From NCBI GenBank assembly GCA_949076555.1, contig CARUOB010000015.1, forward strand, positions 1 to 48,472: a stretch of DNA of 48,472 nt, in the 5' to 3' direction. Position 1 is the stretch's first letter, and each line of letters starts with the position of its first letter. The position numbers and the translations under genes were made by a program. Below are positions 32,600-40,740 of the stretch, piece by piece. The notes below the pieces were generated by a model that was given only the letters and a program-made list of their open reading frames with translations, was not told the origin of the DNA and made no database searches. This DNA comes from an uncultured Lachnospiraceae bacterium (GTDB lineage Bacteria; Bacillota; Clostridia; Lachnospirales; Lachnospiraceae).

Positions 32600-33314
32600 C
32601 TGTGTCATCCTCCTTTTTTGCGCCGCTTTTAAATGCACTGCTGCCTTTGAGGTTTTTCAGCAGGATTTTTCTGTCCGCCTTGTATTCCTCCCCGATAAAC
32701 CCCAGGCGGAGCAGGAAACACCGGAAAGCATATTTTTCATTGTCCACAGCTTTTTCTGTTGCCGTGATGCGTTTCTGCTCTTTGCTCATTTTGCAGAGGG
32801 CAGATATAAAATCAGTGCAGGCCCTTGCCGTACCGCTGTCCGTTTCTGAAAACCAGGGAAAAGAAATCTTATCCCCATCAATTTCAACCGGCAGCTCATC
32901 AATACCGAATGCCTTTTTGATCAGGCTGCCCTTTGCTTCAAGCAGTTTCTTGAGGTTATCAATATTCGCTGATCCAAGCGGCATTGCCACTGTAAGCCCG
33001 ACGTTTTCGTCCTGTGGGGCAGTATCCGTTCCCGCCGTATCATTTTCCGCCGTTTCTTTCGGTGCCTCTGCGGCGGTTTCCTGCCCCTCTTCGGCAAAGC
33101 CCCTTTCTGCAAGCCTCTCTAACAGATTTTTAATCTCCCCACTGTCGGCTCTGTCATCAAACTCCACCGTGCCGTTTTTATCAATGCGGAAATAATCCAC
33201 CTCGTAAGCCGCCGTCGGCATTCCGAGATATTTCGGCCGGATTTCCAAAATCTCACCCATCGCTGTGACGAGCGCCTTGCGGCCTGCCCCTGTTACATGA
33301 AACTCAATCCTCAT
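32583..33314 (-). CDS. Accessory protein sharing its C-terminal tail with the amidoligase
   Basis: 243 aa. The N-terminal ~75 residues (MRIEFHVTGAGRKALVTAM, YEVDYFRIDKNGTVEFDD) form a small alpha/beta domain. A low-complexity E/T/A-rich linker (about 75-110) and a second domain (VEIDGDKISFPWFSETD) follow. The end (KYAFRCFLLRLGFIGEEYK…SSAFKSGA) is clearly homologous to the amidoligase C-terminus at 31302. I do not know the function. The shared tail and operon suggest that both proteins act on, or dock to, the same partner. A copy of the leader element lies at 33331. Confidence 0.72.
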   Translation of the reverse strand: MRIEFHVTGAGRKALVTAMGEILEIRPKYLGMPTAAYEVDYFRIDKNGTVEFDDRADSGEIKNLLERLAERGFAEEGQETAAEAPKETAENDTAGTDTAPQDENVGLTVAMPLGSANIDNLKKLLEAKGSLIKKAFGIDELPVEIDGDKISFPWFSETDSGTARACTDFISALCKMSKEQKRITATEKAVDNEKYAFRCFLLRLGFIGEEYKADRKILLKNLKGSSAFKSGAKKEDDTDEISK

Positions 33315-33330
33315 CGTGAGTACCTCCTTC

Positions 33331-33374
33331 GTTTTTCGGTACTACATATATCCCTCTAAACCGCAGAAATAGCA
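33331..33374 (-). promoter_or_regulatory. Repeated leader element, copy 3 (degenerate)
   Basis: Resembles the other two copies in TTCGGTACTACATATAT and ATAGCAAG, with the same relative spacing, about 20 bp before the start of the 243-aa gene. Weaker than copies 1 and 2. Confidence 0.4.
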
Positions 33375-33395
33375 AGTGTTTTTACAGAAAAAAAG

Positions 33396-35371
33396 TCACA
33401 ATAAAAAGTCCGAGAACTGTGAGTAGTACACAATCCCGGAAAGCACAAAATATGCATTCCCTAAAAAAATACCGTTGCCCCACATTTTATACTCGGCACT
33501 ATCGGAATGCGGGTTTTTCAGCCACTTTATGATCTGTTTATTTGATTTTGGCTTTGAGGAAGTTCCCATGATTTTGCGGTGTGTCTCAAAAACCCCACGC
33601 CAGAATTCCAGATCTTCATCCGTGGGATTTTCTGTCCCCAGATCCGCACACCACCAGTCGGGGAAACCCTGCAGCCTTGCACATTCGGTCGGGGGGTCAG
33701 CCTGCGGACGATATAGTGCGGTTCAGCAGTCTGCTCCTTTGCCACGCAGGACGGGTCTTTGTAATCAGTAGCCACCAGTGTGTTTGCCAGTTCTTTCTCC
33801 GCGATAGTGTGATGGGAATTTTTGCTTGTGCAGTAAACAGGATGTGCGACGGCATTTGCTCCTCTTGCAATGATAGGAGGCTCAACCTCCTCATCAACCG
33901 CTATGCCGAACCGGGCGTTTTTACCCTGGTTAAAAGCGGCACGGTCGATGCCATAAGCTACCGCATGGTGGTCTGTGGCATTCAAAGTGAAAGACACATC
34001 TTCGTTTATGCCGCTGCCCTGGGGACCGTTTTCATCTTTTCTCCCGATCATGGAACCCTGCAGGGCAACAACTGCCATCCCGCCCTGGTTGCACGATGGA
34101 TTGCCGCCGTTGGCATCAAGCGTTCTTACCGTCTCGGCTTCATAAAATCCACTGTGTGGATTATCCGACTTCATGGAATTACTGTCTTTGGAACATATCC
34201 CATACACAACAGCCACGCCTCCCTGGTTGGAATCAGGGGCATTGCCGCCTGTGTCAATCGTCCTCGCCGTTTCCGTTTCATAGCAGTTCTGGCGGGCGTT
34301 CTTCGTTCCTTCGGAAGTAAAACGCACATCATAGCATTTTGGATTTTCAAGCACAAACGGCTGGTTGTTGCCGCCCGTGCCGTAGGTAGAAGATACTGTC
34401 GGAGCGACATCCTCAAGCTGACGGTACCGTGTATCCTGGCTGTGATTTTCAAACATAATTGCCGCAGGGACAGTGCCGGCGCGGAGTGTTGGGACGGTTT
34501 CTTCTTCATAACCGATACCCCTCGCTTTTGCCGAATGTTCCGTGCAAAAGCCTGCCGATTCCATGACGCAGGGCGGGTGGTGTGATTCTGCACGGAGGGT
34601 ACAGGCCACGTCTTCCGTCACATCCATTCTGTTTCCGCCCTGGTCATTCAAACATATCCTGCCTGACGTTCCAACGCCTTCTTTAAGATTGGCGGCAGTT
34701 CCTTGCCACGAACGGAAGCCCTGCGGAGTATACCCAGACACGCCTTCGGACTCAAATAATATCTTTCCGGCACACCCGCCTGCAAAATCTGCGACAAGGT
34801 AGATGCGTTTCCTTCTCTGGGGGACTCCCCAAAACTGCGCGTCGAACACCCGCCATGCGACGGAGTAGCCGTCTCCCAGGATTTCCCCTGCGTTCTGCCA
34901 TTTTGCAGATCCAGGGACATACACACAGGGGTCTTTGACTTTGCAGATCTCTTCGAGGACGGCTTTGAAGTCTTCCCCTTTGTTTGACGAGAACGCCCCT
35001 GGGACGTTTTCCCACACCACAAATCTTGGATACCTGCCATCTGTCTTACACCTCATTTCTTTTACGATTCTTACCGCCTGGTAGAATAAATTGCTGCGTG
35101 AACCGCCAAGCCCCTCACGTTTTCCCGCAATGGACATATCCTGGCAGAGCGAACCGAAAGTGATGATATCAACGGGCGGAAGCTCCGCACCGTCAAGTGT
35201 GGAAACATCGCCGTAATGCTCCACCTGCGGCAACCTTTTTGTTGTGACACGGATAGGGAAAGGCTCGATCTCCGACGCCCATAAAGGGATTATCCCGGAA
35301 ATCAAGCCTCCCAGTTCAAAACCTCCAGAACCTGAGAATAAACTCCCAAGTGTTAAATCTTTATTCTCCAT
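33396..35371 (-). CDS. C5-cytosine DNA methyltransferase, frameshifted in a C-run
   Basis: Start MENKDLTLGSLFSGSGGFELGG (motif I). Motif IV reads FGSLCQDMS: the catalytic cysteine is present but the usual proline before it is leucine. VVWENVPGAFSSNKG (motif VI) and QRRKRIYLVADF (motif VIII) follow, then a large target-recognition region with internal repeats (CYDVRFTSEG, T-x-R-T-I/L-D). At the G-run 33691-33696 (six C on the coding strand) the frame is lost; one C more or two fewer restores ECARLQGFPDWWCADLG and the ending NGIFLGNAYFVLSGIV (motifs IX-X) to TGA at 33396. In the annotated frame the protein stops at 33527 without its last motif. Phase variation or decay are both possible. Confidence 0.85.
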
Positions 35372-36605
35372 CCGCAATAACCTCCAGCTCATCAAACTTT
35401 ATGGTCTGGCCGTCACGCACCACATACACATTTTCCGTTGTACCTGCCTGTTCGATAAACCTCTTCACGATGACATCGCAGAATTTCTCATCCAGTTCAA
35501 TGGTATGGCATACACGGTTCGTCTGCTCACAGGCAATCAGCGTAGAACCGCTGCCGCCGAATGGATCAAGCACAATACAGTTGCTCATGCTTGAGTTTTT
35601 AATCGGATAAGCAACCAGCGGCACAGGCTTCATGGTCGGATGGTCGCCGTTTTTCTTTGGCTTGTCAAATTCCCAGATGGTGGACTCTTTCCTGCCTGTG
35701 TACCACTGGTGTCTGCCTTTTTTCTTCCAGCCGAACAGCACAGGCTCATGCTGCCACTGGTACGGACTCCTGCCGAGCACAAGACTCTGCTTTTTCCAGA
35801 TACACGTCCCCGAAAGATAAAAGCCTGCGTCTGCAAATGCCTTCCTGAAATTCAAGCCCTCTGTATCTGCATGGAATACATAGATACTTGCGTCATCTGC
35901 CATAGCTTTTTCCATATTGGTAAAGGCATCAAGCAGAAACTGATAGAATTTGACGTTATCCATGTTGTCATTCTTGATCTTTCCCGCCGAGCCCTCATAG
36001 TTTACGTTATAAGGCGGGTCCGTCACCACAAGGTTTGCTTTTTTCCCATCCATCAGAAGTGTGTAAGTTTCCTCCCCGGTGCTGTCACCGCAGATAAGAC
36101 GGTGGTTTCCGAGCAGCCAGAGGTCTCCGTTTTTTGTAACGGGCGGCTTTTCCAGTTCTGCATCTACATCAAAATCATCATCTTTCACTTCACTGTCTGT
36201 TTCAAACAAATCTGCGATCTCACTCTCATCAAATCCCGTCAGACCGATATCAAAGGACTCCGCCTGCAAAGCCTCGATCTCAACCCTCAGAAGTTCTTCA
36301 TCCCATCCTGCGTCCATTGCCATACGGTTATCAGCCAAAATATATGCTTTCTTCTGGGCAGGAGTAAGATAATCCGCAAACACACACGGCACTTCTGAAA
36401 TCCCCTCCGCTTTTGCCGCCTCAATCCTGCCGTGGCCGGCTATAACGTTGAAGTCACGGTCAATAATGACAGGATTGATAAACCCGAACTCCCGCAGGGA
36501 CGAGCGGAGTTTATTGATCTGCTCCGCAGAATGTGTCCTCGCATTGTTCACATACGGTATCAATTTCTCCGTAGATATGAGCTGCATTTCTGTTGTTGTT
36601 TTCAA
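35361..36605 (-). CDS. ParB-like nuclease domain fused to a DNA adenine/cytosine-N4 methyltransferase
   Basis: 414 aa; TTG start directly after the upstream TAA, with AGGAGGTG before it. Residues about 10-100 are a ParB/Srx-like domain (NARTHSAEQINKLRSSLREFG, NVIAGHGRIEAAKAEG). Residues about 165-400 are a methylase with DPPYNVNYEG (motif IV) and LDPFGGSGSTLIACEQTNR (motif I), a beta-class order. Such fusions are common in Firmicutes phages and protect phage DNA from host restriction. The stop overlaps the cytosine methyltransferase start by 11 nt, so both are co-translated. Confidence 0.93.
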   Translation of the reverse strand: MKTTTEMQLISTEKLIPYVNNARTHSAEQINKLRSSLREFGFINPVIIDRDFNVIAGHGRIEAAKAEGISEVPCVFADYLTPAQKKAYILADNRMAMDAGWDEELLRVEIEALQAESFDIGLTGFDESEIADLFETDSEVKDDDFDVDAELEKPPVTKNGDLWLLGNHRLICGDSTGEETYTLLMDGKKANLVVTDPPYNVNYEGSAGKIKNDNMDNVKFYQFLLDAFTNMEKAMADDASIYVFHADTEGLNFRKAFADAGFYLSGTCIWKKQSLVLGRSPYQWQHEPVLFGWKKKGRHQWYTGRKESTIWEFDKPKKNGDHPTMKPVPLVAYPIKNSSMSNCIVLDPFGGSGSTLIACEQTNRVCHTIELDEKFCDVIVKRFIEQAGTTENVYVVRDGQTIKFDELEVIADGE

Positions 36606-36770
36606 TTACCTGCACCTCCTGTCCAGCAGCTTATACAAGCCTTTCTCCGCACCCCTGATGTCCCCGGCAAACGCCTGGTCCTTGATGGTGCGGTACTGCT
36701 GCCTTGTAAGATTTTTCTTATTGGCATTCAAAGTGTCCATGAATGCCGCCAAATCTGTTTTTAGTTTCAT
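36606..36770 (-). CDS. Small conserved phage protein (54 aa)
   Basis: The frame starts with ATG at 36770, overlapping the end of the small terminase frame region, and ends with TAA at 36606. MKLKTDLAAFMDTLNANKKN and QYRTIKDQAFAGDIRGAEKGL look like a helical, basic protein of the kind found between small terminase and methyltransferase genes. It is below the length of most gene finders. Its spacing to both neighbours (1 and 0 nt) supports it. Function unknown. Confidence 0.72.
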   Translation of the reverse strand: MKLKTDLAAFMDTLNANKKNLTRQQYRTIKDQAFAGDIRGAEKGLYKLLDRRCR

Positions 36771-36771
36771 A

Positions 36772-37314
36772 TCAGTTTCCTTTCCTCGCCCTGAGAAGCC
36801 GCTCCATCACATCATCCTGCGGTGTGTTCCCCGAAAACTCTACAGAGCAGTTCTCCTTCACGATCTAGTATATCTGCATCCAGCAGTAATTGGTCTGTTT
36901 CATGTAAGACTGACTCATGGCGACATACGGGGAAGCGATAGCAGCCCCCGTAGTCGGATGCTTTGCAAGAAACCCCGTAGAGGAAACAATCTCCTCACAC
37001 TGGATCCAGCGGGATACGCTCATTGCATACTGCTCCACCATCTGGACGGTGACCAGCCTGTCACAGTTCCTTGCCCTGAGCCAGTTGTAAGTTTCACGGT
37101 AGACTTCCTCCGCCACAAGCTCACGGCCGCTTTTCTGCGGGGATTTCAAAAAATCTTTCACGGGCGGCACTTCCATGCCCACCAATTCCGCAGGCTCCAT
37201 CAGGACTTCCGCAGAGCGCCCTTCACTGATCTTTTCCGTTAGAGCCTTTGGCTTCCTGCCTGCACCCGGCCTTGCACCGCCACGGTTGCTGCCGTCTTTT
37301 GCCACTGTTTCCAC
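36772..37314 (-). CDS. terS: Small terminase subunit (P27 family), interrupted by an in-frame TAG
   Basis: Starts METVAKDGSNRGGARPGAG and has RELVAEEVYRETYNWLRA, QYAMSVSRWIQCEEIV and GAAIASPYVAMSQSYMKQ, the P27-type pattern. TAG at 36865-36867 follows …CWMQIY. The frame then continues IVKENCSVEFSGNTPQDDVMERLL to TGA at 36772, the ordinary C-terminus of this family. A glutamine is likely at the TAG. This protein recognises phage DNA for packaging; truncation removes the last ~30 residues, including the portion that contacts the large subunit in relatives. Confidence 0.88.
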
Positions 37315-37498
37315 CCCCGTTTCTTTGATTTCCTTTGAAAAATGCTGCGGAAATCAAACGCCGCAGCATACAAAAACCATATTAAATACTGGAAAATCCA
37401 AGAAGTTAATACCCCGTTTGATTTCCGCTTTTTATGCGTGTGACCCCGGCACCGTTGCCCTGCGGCTTCCATTTTAGGGATTCAGACCGCCCCTGGGG

Positions 37499-37852
37499 TC
37501 AGTGCCACCTGTCGCCGCGCTCTGCATGAATCCTTGAATGGCAGGATTTACAAAGGGAAATTAAATTGCTCCTGTCATGCGTCCCGCCTTCGGACAGAGG
37601 TTTCTTATGGTGTACTTCCTCGACAGGCACAAGAATTCCTTTCTCATAACAAATTTCACAGAACGGGTGCGTCTTTACATAGCTGTCACGGATTCTTTTC
37701 CATGCTCTCCCGTACCTACGGCGTACAGCAGAGTCCCTGCCATACTTCTCGTAGCGTTTGTTTTCTAACTTTGTGTGTTCCTCACAGAACCGCCCGTCTG
37801 TAAGTTTCGGACAGCCGGGATAAGAACACGGCCGCTTTGGTTTCCTCGGCAT
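37499..37852 (-). CDS. HNH endonuclease (packaging-associated)
   Basis: 118 aa from MPRKPKRPCSYPGCPKL (AAAGGAGGTGGAGCTG upstream). CEICYEKGILVPVEEVHHKKPLSEGG with the HHK catalytic pair and NLISLCKSCHSRIHAER with the second zinc cysteines define an HNH enzyme. HNH genes next to terminase genes are needed for DNA packaging in HK97-like phages; that role is likely here. Confidence 0.92.
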   Translation of the reverse strand: MPRKPKRPCSYPGCPKLTDGRFCEEHTKLENKRYEKYGRDSAVRRRYGRAWKRIRDSYVKTHPFCEICYEKGILVPVEEVHHKKPLSEGGTHDRSNLISLCKSCHSRIHAERGDRWH

Positions 37853-37989
37853 CAGCTCCACCTCCTTTTTGGCATAAAGAAAGCCACCCACAGGATTTCT
37901 CCCGTGAATGGCCTGGTACTTTACGCAATTTTCTATGATACTATCATACCACGTTTCCCTGTGCCAAACTACGGCAAAGTGTGCCAACA

Positions 37990-38400
37990 TCAATCCGGCA
38001 CGGAAAAATTCTTCAAAGCCGATGCATGGATGCGGTGGACGGTGCGGTTTGATACATGGAGCTTTTCTGCGATCTCCTCCCAGGTGCAGTTATTAAGATA
38101 GCGGTAAGTCAGAAGCAGACGCTCCTCACGGTCGCTGACCTTTTCTACCGCACCGCTGACCTGTTTTTTCAAAACCACCAACTGACAAAGTTCTTTGTGT
38201 ATTTTCTCTTCCATCTCTATGATGTCGCTGAAATATTTTACAAATGGCGGTTCCGTGCTCCTGCTGCACTGTACACGCTCACCGAAGTTTGAACCCGATA
38301 TCCTGCCCGCCAGCTCACGCAGGTGTTCCAGCTCCTCCGTATCGGAGTCGATCAGTTCATTCAGCCTGTATGCCTGCATCAGATATTCTTTCGCTGTCAT
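37990..38400 (-). CDS. DUF1492/RinA-like late transcription regulator
   Basis: 136 aa from MTAKEYLMQAYRLNELID (GGAGGTGGCTT upstream). The N-terminal half is helical. The C-terminal EERLLLTYRYLNNCTWEEIAEKLHVSNRTVHRIHASAL is a sigma-70-region-4-like helix-turn-helix. This family sits just before the packaging genes in Firmicutes phages and is thought to activate late transcription. Confidence 0.85.
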   Translation of the reverse strand: MTAKEYLMQAYRLNELIDSDTEELEHLRELAGRISGSNFGERVQCSRSTEPPFVKYFSDIIEMEEKIHKELCQLVVLKKQVSGAVEKVSDREERLLLTYRYLNNCTWEEIAEKLHVSNRTVHRIHASALKNFSVPD

Positions 38401-38454
38401 AAGCCACCTCCGAATTAAAAATTCCCCCGGATTGACTCTGATTGTCACTGATTG

Positions 38455-39820
38455 TCATAGGTTGGCTTTTACTGCATCTATCAAAGCGGACTGCGAAGTG
38501 TCTTTTAATTCCAGTGCTTTCATGATCCACTCGTCAATGGTGCCTTTTGTGATGATGTGCTGCACCACCACGGTCTCCGATTCCTGCCCCTGCCGCCACA
38601 GCCTTGCCACCGTCTGCTGGTACAATTCCAGCGACCACGTAAGCCCGAACCATACCAGCGCCGAACCTCCGCTTTGAAGATTCAGACCGTGTCCCGCACT
38701 GGCGGGGTGTATCAAAGCAACGGGAAGCTCCCCGCTGTTCCAACGCCTGATGCTCGCTGTGGTATCCAGCTTTGAAAATGGGATATGCAGTGATTCCAGC
38801 ATTTCGGAAATCCTATCCAGGTCATGCCTGAACCAGTAAGCCACCAAAAGCGGCCTGCCGTTCATGCTCTCGACGATATCCTCCAGTGCGTCCAGCTTTC
38901 GGCTGTGTATTTCTATGACTTCCTGTTTATCGTTGTATATTGCTCCGTTTGCCATCTGGCTCAGCTTTCCCGAAAGGGAGGCGGCATTGGCGGCGGTAAT
39001 CTCTCCATCCGTCAGCTCCAACACCAAGTCTGATTTCAGGCTGTCATATTTCTCACGTTCTTTCTCCGAAAGCCGCACTTCGTATTCAGTGCTGATAAGC
39101 TGCGGCATCTGCAGATGGTCAGTGGATTTCATGGAGATTGTGATGTCGGAGATTTTATCGTATATCTGCTTTTCCGCTCCCGGCAGGGGCTTGTAGGAAA
39201 ATATTATCTGCCCGTTCTGTTTATCAGGCTGAAAATATGCCATGCGGTACTGCCCGATAAACCTTCCAAGCCTTTCCCCCATATCAAGCAGACGGAACTC
39301 TGCAAATAAATCCATCAGCCCGTTGCTTGAAGGTGTCCCTGTAAGTCCCACGATGCGTTTTACCTTCGGCCTTACTTTCATCAGTGCCTTAAACCGCTTT
39401 GTCTGGTGGTTCTTGAAGGATGACAGCTCATCAATTACCAGCATATCAAAGTCAAATAGGATACCGCTCTCAGTAATCAGCCACTGCACATTTTCACGGT
39501 TGATGATATAAATATCCGCCTCCGCTTTCAGTGCCGCAGTCCGTTCTGCAGCCGTGCCGACTGCCACGCTGTATTTCAAGTCTCTTAAGTGGTCCCACTT
39601 TTCGATTTCAGCACTCCATGTATTTTTTGCTACTCTCAAAGGTGCAGTAATCAAAATTTTATGGACTTCAAAACTATCAAACAGGAGGTTATTTAAAGCC
39701 GCCAGTGTTATTCCCGTCTTGCCCCTAACCCAAGCCCATATCTAACAGAACAGCCGCTATCGGATGGCTTTCAATATATTCGATTGCAAATTTCTGATAA
39801 CTGTGTGGTATGAACTTCAT
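38455..39820 (-). CDS. SNF2-family helicase/ATPase, disrupted in the Walker A motif
   Basis: The protein starts MKFIPHSYQKFAIEYI at 39820 and runs to LLDMGLG, then meets TAG at 39725-39727. Resuming 7 nt off, the frame reads GKTGITLAALNNLL and continues to the end (DMLVIDELSSFKN as motif II, GLTGTPSSNGLMDLF, LLVAYWFRHDLDRI, PASAGHGLNLQSGG, ARLWRQGQE as motifs III-VI). The extra 7 nt fall exactly within the ATP-binding GLGKTG, so the gene is inactive unless the reading is an error. Phage SNF2 proteins probably help recombination or replication. The start is coupled (TGATG) to the upstream HNH gene. Confidence 0.85.
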
Positions 39821-40326
39821 CAGGCATCACCTCCCCCAGCTTCCAATTTTTCAAGTTCTTTTATGAACCAGTTAAATTCCGCATGAAATATTGCATGGTC
39901 ACCTTGAGATCCAAATACTCTCAGATTTTCCGGCTTATTGTTACGCTTATTTCCGTCAATGTGGTGAACAACTTCTCCCGGAAATAATGCCCTGCCAAGA
40001 ATTTGTTCTGCAACAATACGGTGTTCATGCTTTCCGTACCGTTTGGCATAAGTTTTTCCCTCACCTGTATTTAAACGGGATTTTCTTAACTTCTCCCTGA
40101 CCTCTGCAGTCATCCTTGTTTTATTTGTTACTTTGTTTAACTCTGAAAATGTGGCAGAAATATTAGTAAAATCTTTAAGTGATGCATATCCGTCCGGGTT
40201 TTTAGCTTTACTGCTGAAATCTGCCAAACACTGCCTGCTGCAAAAATGATGCTTCTTCCCCTTCAGTGACGCAGCCTCGCGCATAACCTCCTTCCCACAC
40301 CAGTCACACCGAATTCTTAATTTCAT
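39820..40326 (-). CDS. HNH endonuclease (homing-type)
   Basis: 168 aa beginning MKLRIRCDWCGKEVMREA with a zinc knuckle (CDWCG…CSRQC), then a linker and an HNH domain: KHEHRIVAEQILGRALFPGEVVHHIDGNKRNNKPENLRVFG. This is the pattern of free-standing homing endonucleases with the NUMOD-like N-terminal zinc finger. It has been placed between two replication genes and overlaps both (22 nt with VRR-NUC, 1 nt with SNF2). Its nucleotide composition is more AT-rich than its neighbours. Confidence 0.88.
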   Translation of the reverse strand: MKLRIRCDWCGKEVMREAASLKGKKHHFCSRQCLADFSSKAKNPDGYASLKDFTNISATFSELNKVTNKTRMTAEVREKLRKSRLNTGEGKTYAKRYGKHEHRIVAEQILGRALFPGEVVHHIDGNKRNNKPENLRVFGSQGDHAIFHAEFNWFIKELEKLEAGGGDA

Positions 40327-40588
40327 CAATCATCCCTCCAATCTGCGATTCGTCATCCAGCACATACACTTTAAATCCAAGCCGCCGTAACAGCCTGTGC
40401 CTTGCTAACTGCAGGGGGCGTGGCTTTTCTCTCGGAGCTTTTACCTCCACGAACGCCATTTTCCCGCCAGGGAGAAGTGCCAGTCTGTCAGGCACCCCAT
40501 CAAAACCGGGCGATGTGAACTTAAGTGCCAGACCTCCGACACGCTTTACTTCCATCACAAATTTCTGTTCTATGGTTTTCTCCCTCAT
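40304..40588 (-). CDS. VRR-NUC domain nuclease
   Basis: 94 aa. KFTSPGFDGVPDRLALLPGGKMAFVEVKAPREKP carries the PD…EVK core of the VRR-NUC superfamily (PD-(D/E)XK). Stand-alone VRR-NUC proteins in phages likely resolve branched DNA. GGAGG precedes the ATG by 7 nt. It is usually encoded next to the SNF2 helicase, as here. Confidence 0.93.
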   Translation of the reverse strand: MREKTIEQKFVMEVKRVGGLALKFTSPGFDGVPDRLALLPGGKMAFVEVKAPREKPRPLQLARHRLLRRLGFKVYVLDDESQIGGMIDEIKNSV

Positions 40589-40634
40589 GCAATAACCTCC
40601 AAACCCTTATATTTTCAGCATTTCAGGCTTTATG

Positions 40635-40738
40635 GTGCAGGTCGTTGACGGTCGTTACATAAAGTCCTCTATAGAGGTTTTTTAGCTGAAAAAACTGCCC
40701 TAAAGGGGGTTTATACTACGACCTTCAACGACCTGCAC
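40635..40738. repeat. 21-bp inverted repeat enclosing nested hairpins
   Basis: The arm at 40635-40655 is the reverse complement of 40718-40738 except for one base. Inside lie a perfect palindrome CCTCTATAGAGG (40666-40677) and a CCCTAAAGGG dyad. The left arm holds two direct copies of GGTCGTT. It fills the only gap in the replication module, just after the primase gene. It may be a replication origin, a terminator or an RNA structure. Confidence 0.7.
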
Positions 40739-40740
40739 AC

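Noticed and set aside
33581..34585. A 334-codon plus-strand frame within the cytosine methyltransferase
   Set aside because: Antisense of the internal repeat region; the opposite strand carries the conserved methyltransferase motifs.
33697..34585. Repeated short units in the methyltransferase that resemble a CRISPR-like array
   Set aside because: The repeats are imperfect coding repeats of the target-recognition region (T-x-R-T-x-D units), without uniform spacers.
14507..36867. Complete TAG-to-glutamine recoding of the phage
   Set aside because: TAG is used as an ordinary stop by several phage genes and occurs only once in each interrupted gene, while CAG is frequent; full recoding would give many in-frame TAGs.
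37239..37472. Small minus-strand frame upstream of the small terminase
   Set aside because: Low-complexity, no ribosome binding site, overlaps the terminase start in another frame.
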